Shown here piece by piece: positions 36,365 to 44,820 of a stretch of DNA of 64,000 nucleotides; position 1 is the stretch's first letter; each line of letters starts with the position of its first letter. Origin of the DNA: Paenibacillus albidus (GTDB lineage: Bacteria; Bacillota; Bacilli; Paenibacillales; Paenibacillaceae); contig NZ_BMKR01000009.1 in NCBI RefSeq assembly GCF_014644435.1, positions 62,001 to 126,000 of the forward strand. Reading direction: 5' to 3'. A program made the position numbers and the translations under genes. Below the pieces are notes generated by a model. The model made no database searches. It had not been told where the DNA came from and saw nothing but the letters and a program-made list of their open reading frames with translations.

Positions 36365-36952
36365 TTATGCGTTGTTCAGCTGCAACAGCTCTTTATTCTT
36401 GACGAAATAATCAATGCCTGAATAAATCGTAATCAGCGCAGCAGCCCAAATGGCAATATCATCAACAGGAATGCTGACGAACTGAAACGGGAAATTATTC
36501 AGCAGCAGCAGCGAAATCGCAACAATTTGCACAACGGTCTTGATCTTGCCCCATTTACTGGCGGCCATGACCTTGCCTTCAAGCAAGGCGACCTGCCGCA
36601 GCCCGGTAACGGCAAACTCACGGCTGATGATGACAATTGCAATCCAGGAATCACAACGGCCAAGCTCTACAAGCGAAATCAGCACGGCCGAAACCAGCAG
36701 CTTGTCCGCAAGCGGGTCGAGCAGCTTGCCCAGATTGGTGACCATGTTATATTTGCGGGCGATATAGCCGTCAATTCCGTCTGTACTGGCGGCAAGAAGG
36801 AAGATCACTGCAGCAATTAAATGGTTAAAGGACAACTGGAACGAACCCCACTGGATCGGCTGCGGGTAGAAGCTGAAATTCCCCAGCAGGAAAAACATCA
36901 TAATCGGGATAAGACAAATTCTGGCAAGCGTAATGCGATTGGGCAAATTCAC
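36365..36952 (-). CDS. pgsA: CDP-diacylglycerol-glycerol-3-phosphate 3-phosphatidyltransferase
   Basis: 195 residues, an integral membrane enzyme making phosphatidylglycerol phosphate. The CDP-alcohol phosphotransferase motif D-G-x2-A-R-x8-G-x3-D-x3-D is present (DGYIARKYNMVTNLGKLLDPLAD, broken here only by normal spacing residues). GTG 36952 (MNLPNRITLAR) follows GGGGAGGAACTTTA and gives the family N-terminus; the track of open codons continues 8 further upstream. Directly upstream of cinA. Confidence 0.95.
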   Translation of the reverse strand: MNLPNRITLARICLIPIMMFFLLGNFSFYPQPIQWGSFQLSFNHLIAAVIFLLAASTDGIDGYIARKYNMVTNLGKLLDPLADKLLVSAVLISLVELGRCDSWIAIVIISREFAVTGLRQVALLEGKVMAASKWGKIKTVVQIVAISLLLLNNFPFQFVSIPVDDIAIWAAALITIYSGIDYFVKNKELLQLNNA

Positions 36953-37033
36953 TAAAGTTCCTCCCCTGTCAATCATACTATCCGTAATACCACTTTTTTC
37001 TTAGGCAAGTATAGTATAGCCATAATTATGTGT

Positions 37034-37080
37034 CAAAAAAGCACCCCGCAAAAGTAGGTGCCAAAAGCACTGCGGGGTAC
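37034..37080 (-). terminator. yajQ terminator
   Basis: Minus-strand ACCCCGCA / TGCGGGGT stem followed by GC and TTTTTT, right after the stop at 37090. Confidence 0.75.
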
Positions 37081-37089
37081 GTAATCTCT

Positions 37090-37581
37090 TTACTTTAAAT
37101 TGTTAAACTGCAAATCGAGCGGTAAATCGGCTTTGCGCAAAATCTGGATAATTTGTTGCAAATCATCCCGGCTTTTGCCGGTGACCCGGATTTGATCCCC
37201 CTGGATCTGACTCTTCACCTTAAGCTTTGAGTCGCGGATCAGGATATTGATCTTCTTCGCGTTCTCCTGATCTATGCCCTGCTTGAACCCAAGCCGCTGC
37301 CGGACCGTTCCCAGGGAGGCCGGCTCGATTTTGCCGAAGTCCAGATTCTTCAGTGTAATTCCCCGCTTAACCATCTTGGTCTGCAGAATATCAATCACCG
37401 CATTCAGCTTGTATTCATCCTCCGACGCAATGATAAGCGCATCCTTTTCCATCTTCAGGCTGCTTTTGCTGTTTTTGAAATCAAACCTGTTGTCGATCTC
37501 TTTCTCTGTTTGATGGATCGCATTGGTCAATTCCTGCATATCCATTTTGGAAACAATATCAAATGAACTTTCCGAACTCAT
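37090..37581 (-). CDS. YajQ-family nucleotide-binding protein
   Basis: 163 residues, the normal YajQ length (SSFDIVSKMDMQELTNAIHQTEKEI, ITLKNLDFGKIEPAS, QIQGDQIRVTGKSRDDLQ). Members fold as two ferredoxin-like domains; some bind cyclic di-GMP and act as regulators, but the role in Bacillota is not defined. ATG 37581 follows GTGGGGTA. It is placed between the small membrane protein gene and pgsA and has its own terminator. Confidence 0.92.
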   Translation of the reverse strand: MSSESSFDIVSKMDMQELTNAIHQTEKEIDNRFDFKNSKSSLKMEKDALIIASEDEYKLNAVIDILQTKMVKRGITLKNLDFGKIEPASLGTVRQRLGFKQGIDQENAKKINILIRDSKLKVKSQIQGDQIRVTGKSRDDLQQIIQILRKADLPLDLQFNNLK

Positions 37582-37675
37582 TACCCCACGTCCTTTGCCT
37601 ACATTTATTCTGCTTATTATTATATGAGAAAGGGACGCTCAAGTCTAATAGTGGAAGTGAAAGCTGTCATTACAG

Positions 37676-37713
37676 ACAAAACACGCCTCCCGGTTCACTC
37701 TTCCGGGAGACGT
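37676..37713 (-). terminator. Terminator of small membrane protein gene
   Basis: Minus-strand GTCTCCCGG / CCGGGAGGC stem, then GTGTTTTG, just after the stop at 37724. Confidence 0.6.
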
Positions 37714-37723
37714 TATTACCAAT

Positions 37724-37885
37724 TTATCTGCTGCGGACAGGGTTCCGGAACATATCCAGGATACCTAGCACAATATGGGCTAATCCAAAACCGAGGATTC
37801 CAAAGCCCCAGGCATTCGGTGTCAGATAATAACCCAAAAGACTAACAAGAACGCCCAATCCTGTTACAATCCAGCTGACGGTCAT
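37724..37885 (-). CDS. Small two-helix membrane protein, 53 residues
   Basis: A short gene reading MTVSWIVTGLGVLVSLLGYY, then LTPNAWGFGILGFGLAHIVL, then GILDMFRNPVRSR. It has two likely membrane helices (about residues 4-20 and 27-44) and a basic C-terminus. GAGGTG lies 8 nt before ATG 37885 and a terminator follows the stop, so both ends are supported. It lies between the RodZ-like gene and yajQ on the same strand. Function unknown. Confidence 0.75.
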   Translation of the reverse strand: MTVSWIVTGLGVLVSLLGYYLTPNAWGFGILGFGLAHIVLGILDMFRNPVRSR

Positions 37886-37965
37886 GAGTAATACACCTCA
37901 CTTTGGCGTAAGAACTTTAAATCAGTCCTAGGTTCTCCTTATAGCCAAAATCTATGCATAACCGT

Positions 37966-38928
37966 CTATTCGGCATTGCCTTCATTCCCGCTGTTCTCCG
38001 TTGAATTACCGTCCTCTTCAACAAGCTCCACCAGAAAACGGGAGGATGATTTGCCGTCAGAGAGGGTTACTCCATTTACCGTAATTACAGTTGCCGGGGA
38101 ATAACCGGATTTAATATACATGCCATTGCTGTCCAGCGTGTAGCTCATGCTGTCACCGGCCGCAGTAGTCCCAAAAGCGAGTTTCTCGCCTTTGGAATTT
38201 TCGCCTTTGTATACTTCCAGCCAGCTCTCGCCGCTGGCTACGATTTTGACCTCCACCGCACTGCCTGCCGGTGCAGCAACTTTATAGATTGTTGTTTTGC
38301 CTGATTTACCGTCCTGTGTCACCGTAATATCCTGCGGCAATGGCGACGGTGTTGGTGCAGGCGTCGCAGTCGCAGTAGGTGCTGTTGTCGGATCAGTGGC
38401 TTCACCCGAATCCCCGGCTCCCGGAGAAGCTGTCGGCGCACTCACTCCCCCGCCAGGTGCCGGCTTGGCCGTCTGTGCAGTCTTTGGGTCCTGCTCAGCA
38501 TTCGTTAAATTTGTGTTGTCCACCGTAGCAGAATCAGACTTGTTCAGCCCTGAAGCGTACATATAGATCACAACAATTATGAGTATAGGAAAGGTCCACA
38601 TCAGCACAGTCGGAAGCCATTTGGCATTCCGTTCCGCCTCAGGTCTGCGGCTGCGCTTCTGGATCACGGTCTCCATGGTAGTTGATTCTACGGGAGCTGC
38701 CGGTACGTTGCCATGCTCTTCCATTAATTCGTCGGGATTAACTCCAACGGCCTCGGCATAGGTTTTGATAAAAGCCCGGACATAAAAGCTGCCGGGAAGA
38801 ACCTTATAGTCCCCCGCTTCAATGGCTTCTAAATATTTTTTGCGAATTTTCGTTACTTCCTGGACATCATCAAGACTCATCCCTTTTTGCAGACGTGCCT
38901 CCTTCAAATGCCGGCCCAGTTCCGACAT
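37966..38928 (-). CDS. RodZ-like helix-turn-helix membrane protein (YmfM)
   Basis: 320 residues: a cytoplasmic HTH domain (LGRHLKEARLQKGMSLDDVQEVTKIRKKYLEAIEAGDY, residues ~5-80), a membrane helix (VLMWTFPILIIVVIYMYA, ~125-142), a low-complexity Thr/Ala/Pro linker, and an outer beta domain of the DUF4115 type. RodZ links MreB to the cell-wall machinery. ATG 38928 (MSELGRHL) follows GGAGGGTGATGGT; ATG 38949 is an unsupported longer start. Upstream neighbours ymfK-ymfJ are as in B. subtilis. Confidence 0.93.
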   Translation of the reverse strand: MSELGRHLKEARLQKGMSLDDVQEVTKIRKKYLEAIEAGDYKVLPGSFYVRAFIKTYAEAVGVNPDELMEEHGNVPAAPVESTTMETVIQKRSRRPEAERNAKWLPTVLMWTFPILIIVVIYMYASGLNKSDSATVDNTNLTNAEQDPKTAQTAKPAPGGGVSAPTASPGAGDSGEATDPTTAPTATATPAPTPSPLPQDITVTQDGKSGKTTIYKVAAPAGSAVEVKIVASGESWLEVYKGENSKGEKLAFGTTAAGDSMSYTLDSNGMYIKSGYSPATVITVNGVTLSDGKSSSRFLVELVEEDGNSTENSGNEGNAE

Positions 38929-38952
38929 ACCATCACCCTCCATATTCATAGT

Positions 38953-39720
38953 TTATAAATCATCACTGTAGCTGCCGGTGAACGACTCATACAGTATCTC
39001 TTCATTCGGATTGTTGCGCAGCTCGATAATAATATCAAAATCATCAAAGCTGTATTCCGATTCCCGCACAAAAATATCGGGATGCTCTATCACCTTGGTG
39101 CTAGGCATGCTCATAACATTCTGCAGCAGGTTGTAATGCTTCTCATTGGATCGGATCGTGCTGACAATCCCGTCAATAATGAACACATTGTGCGGGTTCA
39201 GCTCATCCTCGGCAAGCTGGCTGCGCACTGTCTGACGCAGCAGTGTAGAGGAGACAAAGGTCCACCGCTTCATTGCACAGACACTTCCGGCAATAATGGA
39301 CTCCGTCTTGCCCACCCGCGGCATCCCCCGCAGGCCGATTACCTGACTGCCTTCCCTTTTGAACAATTCGCCCAGGAAATCCACCAGCAGTCCGAGCTCA
39401 TCCCTTGTAAAACGGAACGTCTTGCGGTCATCCGAATCCCTGTCAATATATCGTCCATGCCTTACAGCCAGTTTGTCCACGAGTCTGGGAGAACGCAGCG
39501 CCGTGACTGTAATATTGTCAACTTTCTTGAGCATTTCGCCCATCAGCATGATCTTCTCATCATCATTCGTCTCCAGGAGCATTCCGCGCGTCTTGCCTTC
39601 GACGCCGTTTATTGTCAGGATGTTGACTTCAAGCATCCCGAGCATAGAAGCGATATCACCGAGCAGACCGGGTCTGTTCTTATGTATCTTATACTCCATA
39701 TACCATTGTTTATATTCCAC
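38953..39720 (-). CDS. YmfK-family protein (DUF3388)
   Basis: 255 residues. The N-terminal part resembles an ACT domain (EYKIHKNRPGLLGDIASMLGMLEVNILTINGV). The C-terminal part has a P-loop-like GLRGMPRVGKTES near residue 135 and a Walker-B-like HNVFIIDGIVS. It may be an amino-acid-responsive NTPase, but no function is established. GTG 39720 follows GAGGTGTAACA. It is in the conserved ymfJ-ymfK-ymfM order. Confidence 0.9.
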   Translation of the reverse strand: MEYKQWYMEYKIHKNRPGLLGDIASMLGMLEVNILTINGVEGKTRGMLLETNDDEKIMLMGEMLKKVDNITVTALRSPRLVDKLAVRHGRYIDRDSDDRKTFRFTRDELGLLVDFLGELFKREGSQVIGLRGMPRVGKTESIIAGSVCAMKRWTFVSSTLLRQTVRSQLAEDELNPHNVFIIDGIVSTIRSNEKHYNLLQNVMSMPSTKVIEHPDIFVRESEYSFDDFDIIIELRNNPNEEILYESFTGSYSDDL

Positions 39721-39862
39721 TGTTACACCTCATAGGTTCCTTTTCCCTAAACTTTGCCAGCTATCAAAAAAAGCCCTGTTTCGACAAAGTTAATTTAATG
39801 CACGGGTCATGTTAATGATATATAAAATAAAAATGAAAGGCAAGGTCAGTACTGTAATAATT

Positions 39863-39890
39863 GCAGAAAAGCTCCCGCAAGGGGAGCTCA
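39863..39890 (-). terminator. ymfJ terminator
   Basis: Minus-strand AGCTCCC-CTTGC-GGGAGCT followed by TTTTC, immediately after the stop at 39902. Confidence 0.65.
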
Positions 39891-39901
39891 TTCCGCATGG
39901 C

Positions 39902-40165
39902 TTATGCGTTTTTCTTCGCCAGCCTGACCATGAGTGTGGCAATGGTATGCTTCTCAGCATCGTCGCCGACATCCCACAGCTCTTTGATCGCCCGGTTGGA
40001 GGAGTTGGCAGGATCAACTTTGTTATCGAGGAACTCCCCGATTTCAAAAGCGAGCTTGGAGATCGTCTCTTCGCTCATCCCCATTTTCTCGGCCTGCACA
40101 ACACGTTCTCCCAGAAACTTCTTCCAGGTGTCAAAATTTTTGATTACCGTATTGTCTGTTGACAT
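39902..40165 (-). CDS. YmfJ-family protein (DUF3243)
   Basis: 87 residues, small, helical and soluble, with the family pattern FDTWKKFLGERVVQAEKMGMSEETI and FEIGEFLDNKVDPANSSNRAIKELW. Function unknown. AAGGAGGATTTAAG precedes ATG 40165. It lies between ymfI and ymfK as in B. subtilis. Confidence 0.93.
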   Translation of the reverse strand: MSTDNTVIKNFDTWKKFLGERVVQAEKMGMSEETISKLAFEIGEFLDNKVDPANSSNRAIKELWDVGDDAEKHTIATLMVRLAKKNA

Positions 40166-40271
40166 CTTAAATCCTCCTTCATGTTTACGGTCAGCCGCCC
40201 ATCAAGACGTCCGCCGCCTTACGTGAGATTTAAAAGCAACAGTACTAATATGTCACAGGCCCGGTCGTTTT

Positions 40272-40294
40272 ATGCTGGAGCAATTCTCCAGCTT
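40272..40294 (-). terminator. Weak terminator after ymfI
   Basis: Perfect GCTGGAG/CTCCAGC stem with AATTG loop right after the ymfI stop, but no T-run. Confidence 0.35.
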
Positions 40295-40302
40295 AAGCCA
40301 CT

Positions 40303-41070
40303 TTAGGTAATCCAGCCGCCGTTCGGACTGATAATCTGGCCGGTAATATACCCGGATTCGGGCAGCGCCAAAAAATAAACCAGCGAGGAAATTTCATCAG
40401 GAGTAGCCAGACGCCCGGCAGGAATTTCTTCCTCCAGCATCCGCATTTCATCCTCCTGCAAATTGGCCAGCATAGCCGTATGGACGGCTCCGGGGGCTAC
40501 CGCATTGACCGTTACTCCGGAGGGAGCCAGTTCTTTAGCCAGTGCCTTCGTAAAAGCGTTCACCCCGCCTTTGCTCGCCGAATATGCCACCTCGCAGGAA
40601 GCCCCGGAAATTCCCCATACCGAAGAAACATTTACGATACGGCCATAACGCTGTGTCACCATATACGGCATGAAAATCTGGCTGCACAAAAAGGTTCCTT
40701 TGAGATTCACCGCCATAATCTCGTCCCATTCCTCTTCGCTGACATCGGCCAGCATTCCATAATGCGATTTCCCCGCATTGTTGACCAGAATATCCGGCTG
40801 CATCCCGCTGCTCTCCAGTCTCTCGGCCATTCGCACAAGCTGGCTGCGGTCTTTCATATCGGCAGTCACCGTCATTACCTTGGCCCCGTACGCCATACAG
40901 CGACGGGCTACATCATTTGCAGCTTCATGTGAATTCATGTAGTGAATTACAATATTCATACCTACGGAAGCAAAACGTTCGGCGATCGCTCCGCCGATCC
41001 CCCCGCTGCCTCCGGTGACCAGGACGGTCATATCCTGAATCGGCTTATTGCCCTCTCCCGAAACCGCCAT
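40303..41070 (-). CDS. SDR reductase YmfI (EF-P 5-aminopentanone reductase type)
   Basis: 255-residue short-chain dehydrogenase: TGGSGGIGGAIAERF cofactor loop near residue 19, NNAG motif, Ser in VSSVWGISG and the YSASKGG YxxxK pair. The B. subtilis gene at this locus reduces 5-aminopentanone attached to elongation factor P; the same role is inferred here from synteny. ATG 41070 overlaps the ymfH stop by one base, so translation is coupled. Confidence 0.88.
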   Translation of the reverse strand: MAVSGEGNKPIQDMTVLVTGGSGGIGGAIAERFASVGMNIVIHYMNSHEAANDVARRCMAYGAKVMTVTADMKDRSQLVRMAERLESSGMQPDILVNNAGKSHYGMLADVSEEEWDEIMAVNLKGTFLCSQIFMPYMVTQRYGRIVNVSSVWGISGASCEVAYSASKGGVNAFTKALAKELAPSGVTVNAVAPGAVHTAMLANLQEDEMRMLEEEIPAGRLATPDEISSLVYFLALPESGYITGQIISPNGGWIT

Positions 41071-42350
41071 CAGGGACTAACCACCAGCGAGACCGCCAGC
41101 TGCTCCCAATCCACATGATCGCGCAGCCGCTGATTGGTTTCTGCAAGCGTCAGCGATTCATAGACCGGCAGCACTTCAAACAAGTCCCCGCCCCCGAACT
41201 GGTAGCGTGTGAACTCATGTGCGATATTCTCCGGTGAATTCAGCATGCGCAAATAGCCGCCGATTTTCTTTTTGCGGGCCCGTTCAAAATCCTTCTCGGC
41301 GAACCCCGACTTCAGCACAAGATCAATTTCCTCCCTGATCCGCTTCAGCAGTAAGTCCGGATCCTTTGTATCCCCTCCAATAGCTGAGAAAGCATACTGC
41401 GGAGAACTGTTGAATTCATGGCCAAAGCTGTCCGAGATGAGCTCCTCGTCATAGAGCTTCTGATACAACGCTGTACTGCTGCCCAGCAGAAGATCCAGCA
41501 TCAGCTTGGTTGTCAAATCGCGGCGGCCGGCCGCCTCACCGGTCAGACCGCTTGCTTTCTCCTTGAAGCCGAACAGACATTTCGGCATGGATACGGCCAG
41601 TCTGCTCTCCAGACGTTTCTTGGCCACTGCCTCCGGCTCAGCTTCAAAAATACGCTTAATCTCTCCTTGTTTGCCGTAAGACTTGCTGTTCTGGTTGCTG
41701 CGGATCAAAGCGAAGACCTTTTCGGGCTCCACACCGCCTACAACGAACAGCAGCATATTACTGGGATGATAAAAGGAGTTGTAGCAAGTGTAAAGCGTCT
41801 CCTTGGTAATCGTTGCGATGGACTCAATCGTACCGGCAATATCAATGTGCACCGGATGTTTGGAATACATCGCCTCAATCAACCCGAAATATACGCGCCA
41901 ATCCGGATTGTCCGCATACATATTGATTTCCTGCCCGATGATTCCTTTCTCCTTCTCCACATTCTCATCTGTGAAATAAGGGTGCTGCACAAAATCAACA
42001 AGCGTGGAAAGGTTGGTCTCAATATTCTCTGTAGCCGAAAACAGGTAAACCGTCTGATCGAAGCTCGTAAAAGCATTCGCCGACGCCCCATTTGAGGCAA
42101 ACGTGGCAAAAATGTCGCCTTCGGGCTCTTCAAACATTTTGTGCTCCAAAAAATGGGCAATCCCATCGGGGACGGTTGTCTCTTCTGCGCCCTCCACATG
42201 AAAGTGGTTATCCACTGAACCGTATTTCGTGGCAAAGGTAGCATAGGTTTTGAGGAACCCGGGCTTCGGCAGTACATAAACTTGAAGGCCGTTATCCATT
42301 ACCTCGTGATATAGGGTTTCTTGGAGCCTGTCATAATGAATTTGTTCCAA
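41070..42350 (-). CDS. M16 zinc peptidase YmfH
   Basis: 426 residues of the pitrilysin/insulinase family. The inverted zinc motif HFLEH is intact (IAHFLEHKMFEEP, near residue 67), with the distal Glu ligand expected about 75 residues later. The start is TTG 42350 after GGAGGAATAGCA. It probably forms a pair with YmfF directly upstream, which lacks the zinc motif. Substrates in Bacillota are poorly known; related pairs process peptides. Confidence 0.93.
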   Translation of the reverse strand: MEQIHYDRLQETLYHEVMDNGLQVYVLPKPGFLKTYATFATKYGSVDNHFHVEGAEETTVPDGIAHFLEHKMFEEPEGDIFATFASNGASANAFTSFDQTVYLFSATENIETNLSTLVDFVQHPYFTDENVEKEKGIIGQEINMYADNPDWRVYFGLIEAMYSKHPVHIDIAGTIESIATITKETLYTCYNSFYHPSNMLLFVVGGVEPEKVFALIRSNQNSKSYGKQGEIKRIFEAEPEAVAKKRLESRLAVSMPKCLFGFKEKASGLTGEAAGRRDLTTKLMLDLLLGSSTALYQKLYDEELISDSFGHEFNSSPQYAFSAIGGDTKDPDLLLKRIREEIDLVLKSGFAEKDFERARKKKIGGYLRMLNSPENIAHEFTRYQFGGGDLFEVLPVYESLTLAETNQRLRDHVDWEQLAVSLVVSP

Positions 42351-42352
42351 TG

Positions 42353-43633
42353 CTATTCCTCCTTCTGCCCTGTCAGGAAATAAATCGTATCCAGGTGAAA
42401 CGTTTCAGCAGCAGCCTTCACATCTTCGGCTCCGGTTCCTTCCACCTGATCCAGCAGCTCCAGCGCCGTCCGCTCTTTGCCGGACAACTGGCGGTTGAAA
42501 TCAAATGAAATCAGCTCAAACGCGGAATCCTGAATTTCGGAGAGCAGATTACGGATCATGGCCTTGGTCTGGCTCAGCTCCAGATCACTGATATTTCCGG
42601 CTTTCAGTTCATCCAGCTGCTTGCGGATAATATCTACCGCCTTGCCGTAATTCTGGCTCTCAATCCCCGACTGAATCGTCCCAATTCCCTTATGTCCGTC
42701 ATAGCGGGAAGAGGCATAATAAGCCAGACTTTCCTTTTCGCGCACATTGACAAAAAGCTTGGAATGAGGGTAGCCGCCTAAAATACCGTTATACATCAGG
42801 GCCGAAGCATAATTATCGTCCTTGTACGTTATAGAGGTGCGCAGACCCATGTTCAGTTTGCCCTGATTGACATCAAGCTTCTCTTCTACGGTCCGCACCC
42901 CGCTCACGGTAACAGGTGTAAACCTGGAGGAATACTGGCCCGTCTCGGACGAATTACGGCCGAAATGACGCTTCACCAGCTGTTCGACTTCCTCCGGTGT
43001 AGTATCACCGACCACATACAAATCCAGAATCGCTCCATTCAACCAGTCCTGATAGGATTTATAAAGATTGTCCGGTGTAATTCCATCCAGATCAGAACGC
43101 TGACCCAGAGGATGAAGACGAAACGGTTCGTCTTCGCACATGACCTCAATACAGCGTTCAGCGGCATAGCGGATCTTGTCGTTGACAATCGCTTCAAGCT
43201 TCTTGCGGACCGTTTCCCGCTCCGTTGCCACATAGGATGAACGGAAGCTCCCATTCTCCAGCGCAGGCCGGGTCAATACCTCACCCAAAAAGGCGAAGGA
43301 TTCCCCCAGCAGACTTTCCTTGCTTTGGACAAAGGAATCATTGATCGTATCCATCCGAAACTGGACGATCTGATAATCGCCTCTTTTATATACATCAAAA
43401 CCGAATCCGGCTCCGTATAGTTCCTCCAGACGCTCACGAAACTGGGTAGTCTCCGGATAGGCTGCCGTTCCTCTTCGGAGTACGAACGGAACGAGCGCTG
43501 TAGAGGTCACGGTCCCCTCTTCGAGCGGAACACCGGCATACAGTGAGATCGCAAAAGTCTTGAACGCCTTCGTGGGCAGAACATGAATACGCATGCCTGC
43601 GGTGCTACCATGCTGGAATACATTATTAGTCAA
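42353..43633 (-). CDS. M16-like protein YmfF, zinc motif absent
   Basis: About 426 residues with the M16 fold signature but no HxxEH: the expected site reads VPFVLRRGTAAYPETTQF. The arginine/tyrosine-containing C-terminal half is retained (SLAYYASSRYDGHKG). Such inactive subunits partner an active one, here YmfH 2 nt downstream. TTG 43633 lies 8 nt after AAAGGAG; TTG 43639 is only 2 nt from it. Confidence 0.9.
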   Translation of the reverse strand: MTNNVFQHGSTAGMRIHVLPTKAFKTFAISLYAGVPLEEGTVTSTALVPFVLRRGTAAYPETTQFRERLEELYGAGFGFDVYKRGDYQIVQFRMDTINDSFVQSKESLLGESFAFLGEVLTRPALENGSFRSSYVATERETVRKKLEAIVNDKIRYAAERCIEVMCEDEPFRLHPLGQRSDLDGITPDNLYKSYQDWLNGAILDLYVVGDTTPEEVEQLVKRHFGRNSSETGQYSSRFTPVTVSGVRTVEEKLDVNQGKLNMGLRTSITYKDDNYASALMYNGILGGYPHSKLFVNVREKESLAYYASSRYDGHKGIGTIQSGIESQNYGKAVDIIRKQLDELKAGNISDLELSQTKAMIRNLLSEIQDSAFELISFDFNRQLSGKERTALELLDQVEGTGAEDVKAAAETFHLDTIYFLTGQKEE

Positions 43634-43713
43634 TTCCAAAACTCCTTTACGGCGTGGATAAATACATGCAGCTACTTAAAGTACTTTCCATTCTATACCA
43701 TTCCAAAGTAAGG

Positions 43714-43747
43714 AAGCAACCGGAAGCCCGCTCCCGGTTGCTCTTTT
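43714..43747. terminator. Hairpin between sleB and ymfF
   Basis: AGCAACCGG / CCGGTTGCT stem with GC-rich loop, 37 nt beyond the sleB stop. T-tract moderate. Confidence 0.5.
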
Positions 43748-43784
43748 CAGAAAAGACTTGAACTTTGGTTCCGGTATTGATCTT

Positions 43785-44648
43785 TTACATACAGAAGATA
43801 TGCTCACCGATCTTCTTCACTTGCGGCCGGCTCCAGATCCATTTAGAAGTGGCCGTAACCGGGTTGAAATAATAAAGGCAGCCGCCTGAAGGGTCCCATC
43901 CGTTCAATGCCTGCTGAACTGCCTTGCGGGCCTGCTCATTCGGCTCCAGATAAATTTGTCCGTCGGCCACTGCCGTGAAAGCGCCCGGCTGAAAAATAAC
44001 ACCGGATGGCGTATTCGGGAAGCTTGGTGATTTGACCCGGTTTAAGATGACAGCCGCTACAGCCACCTGTCCTTCAAACGGCTCGCCTCTGGATTCGCCA
44101 TACACGGCATTGGCCATGATTTTAAGATCATTTTCCGACAGTCCCATTGTATTCCCGGATGAAAGCTCTGCCGTATTTTGTTTGCCGCCTGTTTTTGGAT
44201 TGGCGTTATTTTTATTTTTGGCGGTATTGCCCGGACCTTGAATAGGCTGCGTCGGCTTCCAATTTTTGGTCGCATTATAGAGCTTCAGCTTGGTTTTGGG
44301 ACCTACGACGCCGTCTGCTTTCATGCCGAATTTCCATTGAAACCACTTTACTGATTTTAGCGTCGATGCTCCGAACTGACTGTCTGTTTTCCCTGCGTAG
44401 TAACCCAGAAACTTTAACCGCCCCTGCAATTCGTAAACATCCTGTCCGGAAGCTCCATATTTCACAGGGTTTGTACTAAACACAGGCAGTGCCTCTTCTT
44501 CCAGAAGGGGGTTCACTTGTGCGGCGGATAAGGCAATAGGGTGTTTAGTCTGCGCTGTGCTGCGTTCCTGAAAAAGAGTTCCTGCAAACGGCGCGGCTGC
44601 AAGAGCCAGCGTCATAACGGCAAATATCCACAGCTTCTGTTTCTTCAT
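43785..44648 (-). CDS. sleB: Spore cortex-lytic enzyme SleB
   Basis: 287 residues: a signal peptide (KLWIFAVMTLALAAAPFAG), a peptidoglycan-binding domain (~60-128, YGASGQDVYELQGRLKFLGYY), a Lys/Asn/Pro-rich linker, and the catalytic domain (~172-287) with the Glu in NAVYGESRGEPFEGQ. It cleaves cortex peptidoglycan during germination as a lytic transglycosylase. No ypeB lies next to it, unlike in Bacillus. A perfect sigma-G promoter precedes it, indicating forespore expression. Confidence 0.95.
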   Translation of the reverse strand: MKKQKLWIFAVMTLALAAAPFAGTLFQERSTAQTKHPIALSAAQVNPLLEEEALPVFSTNPVKYGASGQDVYELQGRLKFLGYYAGKTDSQFGASTLKSVKWFQWKFGMKADGVVGPKTKLKLYNATKNWKPTQPIQGPGNTAKNKNNANPKTGGKQNTAELSSGNTMGLSENDLKIMANAVYGESRGEPFEGQVAVAAVILNRVKSPSFPNTPSGVIFQPGAFTAVADGQIYLEPNEQARKAVQQALNGWDPSGGCLYYFNPVTATSKWIWSRPQVKKIGEHIFCM

Positions 44649-44698
44649 AGGGGTTCGCTCTACCTTTCTCTTGTAAGTTCTGCATGGATGGCTAAAGT

Positions 44699-44729
44699 TA
44701 GTATGACGACTGTCTGTGTTTCCTATGCA
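44699..44729 (-). promoter_or_regulatory. Sigma-G promoter of sleB
   Basis: Minus-strand TGCATA (44724-44729), an 18-nt spacer, CATACTA (44699-44705), ideal for sigma-G, 51 nt before the sleB start. Confidence 0.85.
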
Positions 44730-44750
44730 TGCAAAGCTTCAAGGAGAGGA

Positions 44751-44769
44751 TTCTCATTTCCAATGAGAA
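44751..44769. promoter_or_regulatory. Inverted repeat upstream of the iron regulator
   Basis: Perfect 8-bp arms TTCTCATT-TCC-AATGAGAA, overlapping the Fur box at 44764 by six bases. Possible second operator. Confidence 0.5.
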
Positions 44770-44786
44770 CAATTATCAATTATAAT
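44764..44786 (+). promoter_or_regulatory. Fur box and -10 of the AraC-lipoprotein gene
   Basis: TGAGAACAATTATCA (44764-44778) matches 12 of 14 defined positions of the 7-1-7 Fur consensus and is followed by TATAAT (44781-44786). The -35 (TTCCAA, 44758-44763) is weak. Iron repression is predicted. Confidence 0.75.
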
Positions 44787-44820
44787 TGGGCAAAAGAAAC
44801 CTCAGGAGTTGACTGCAATT

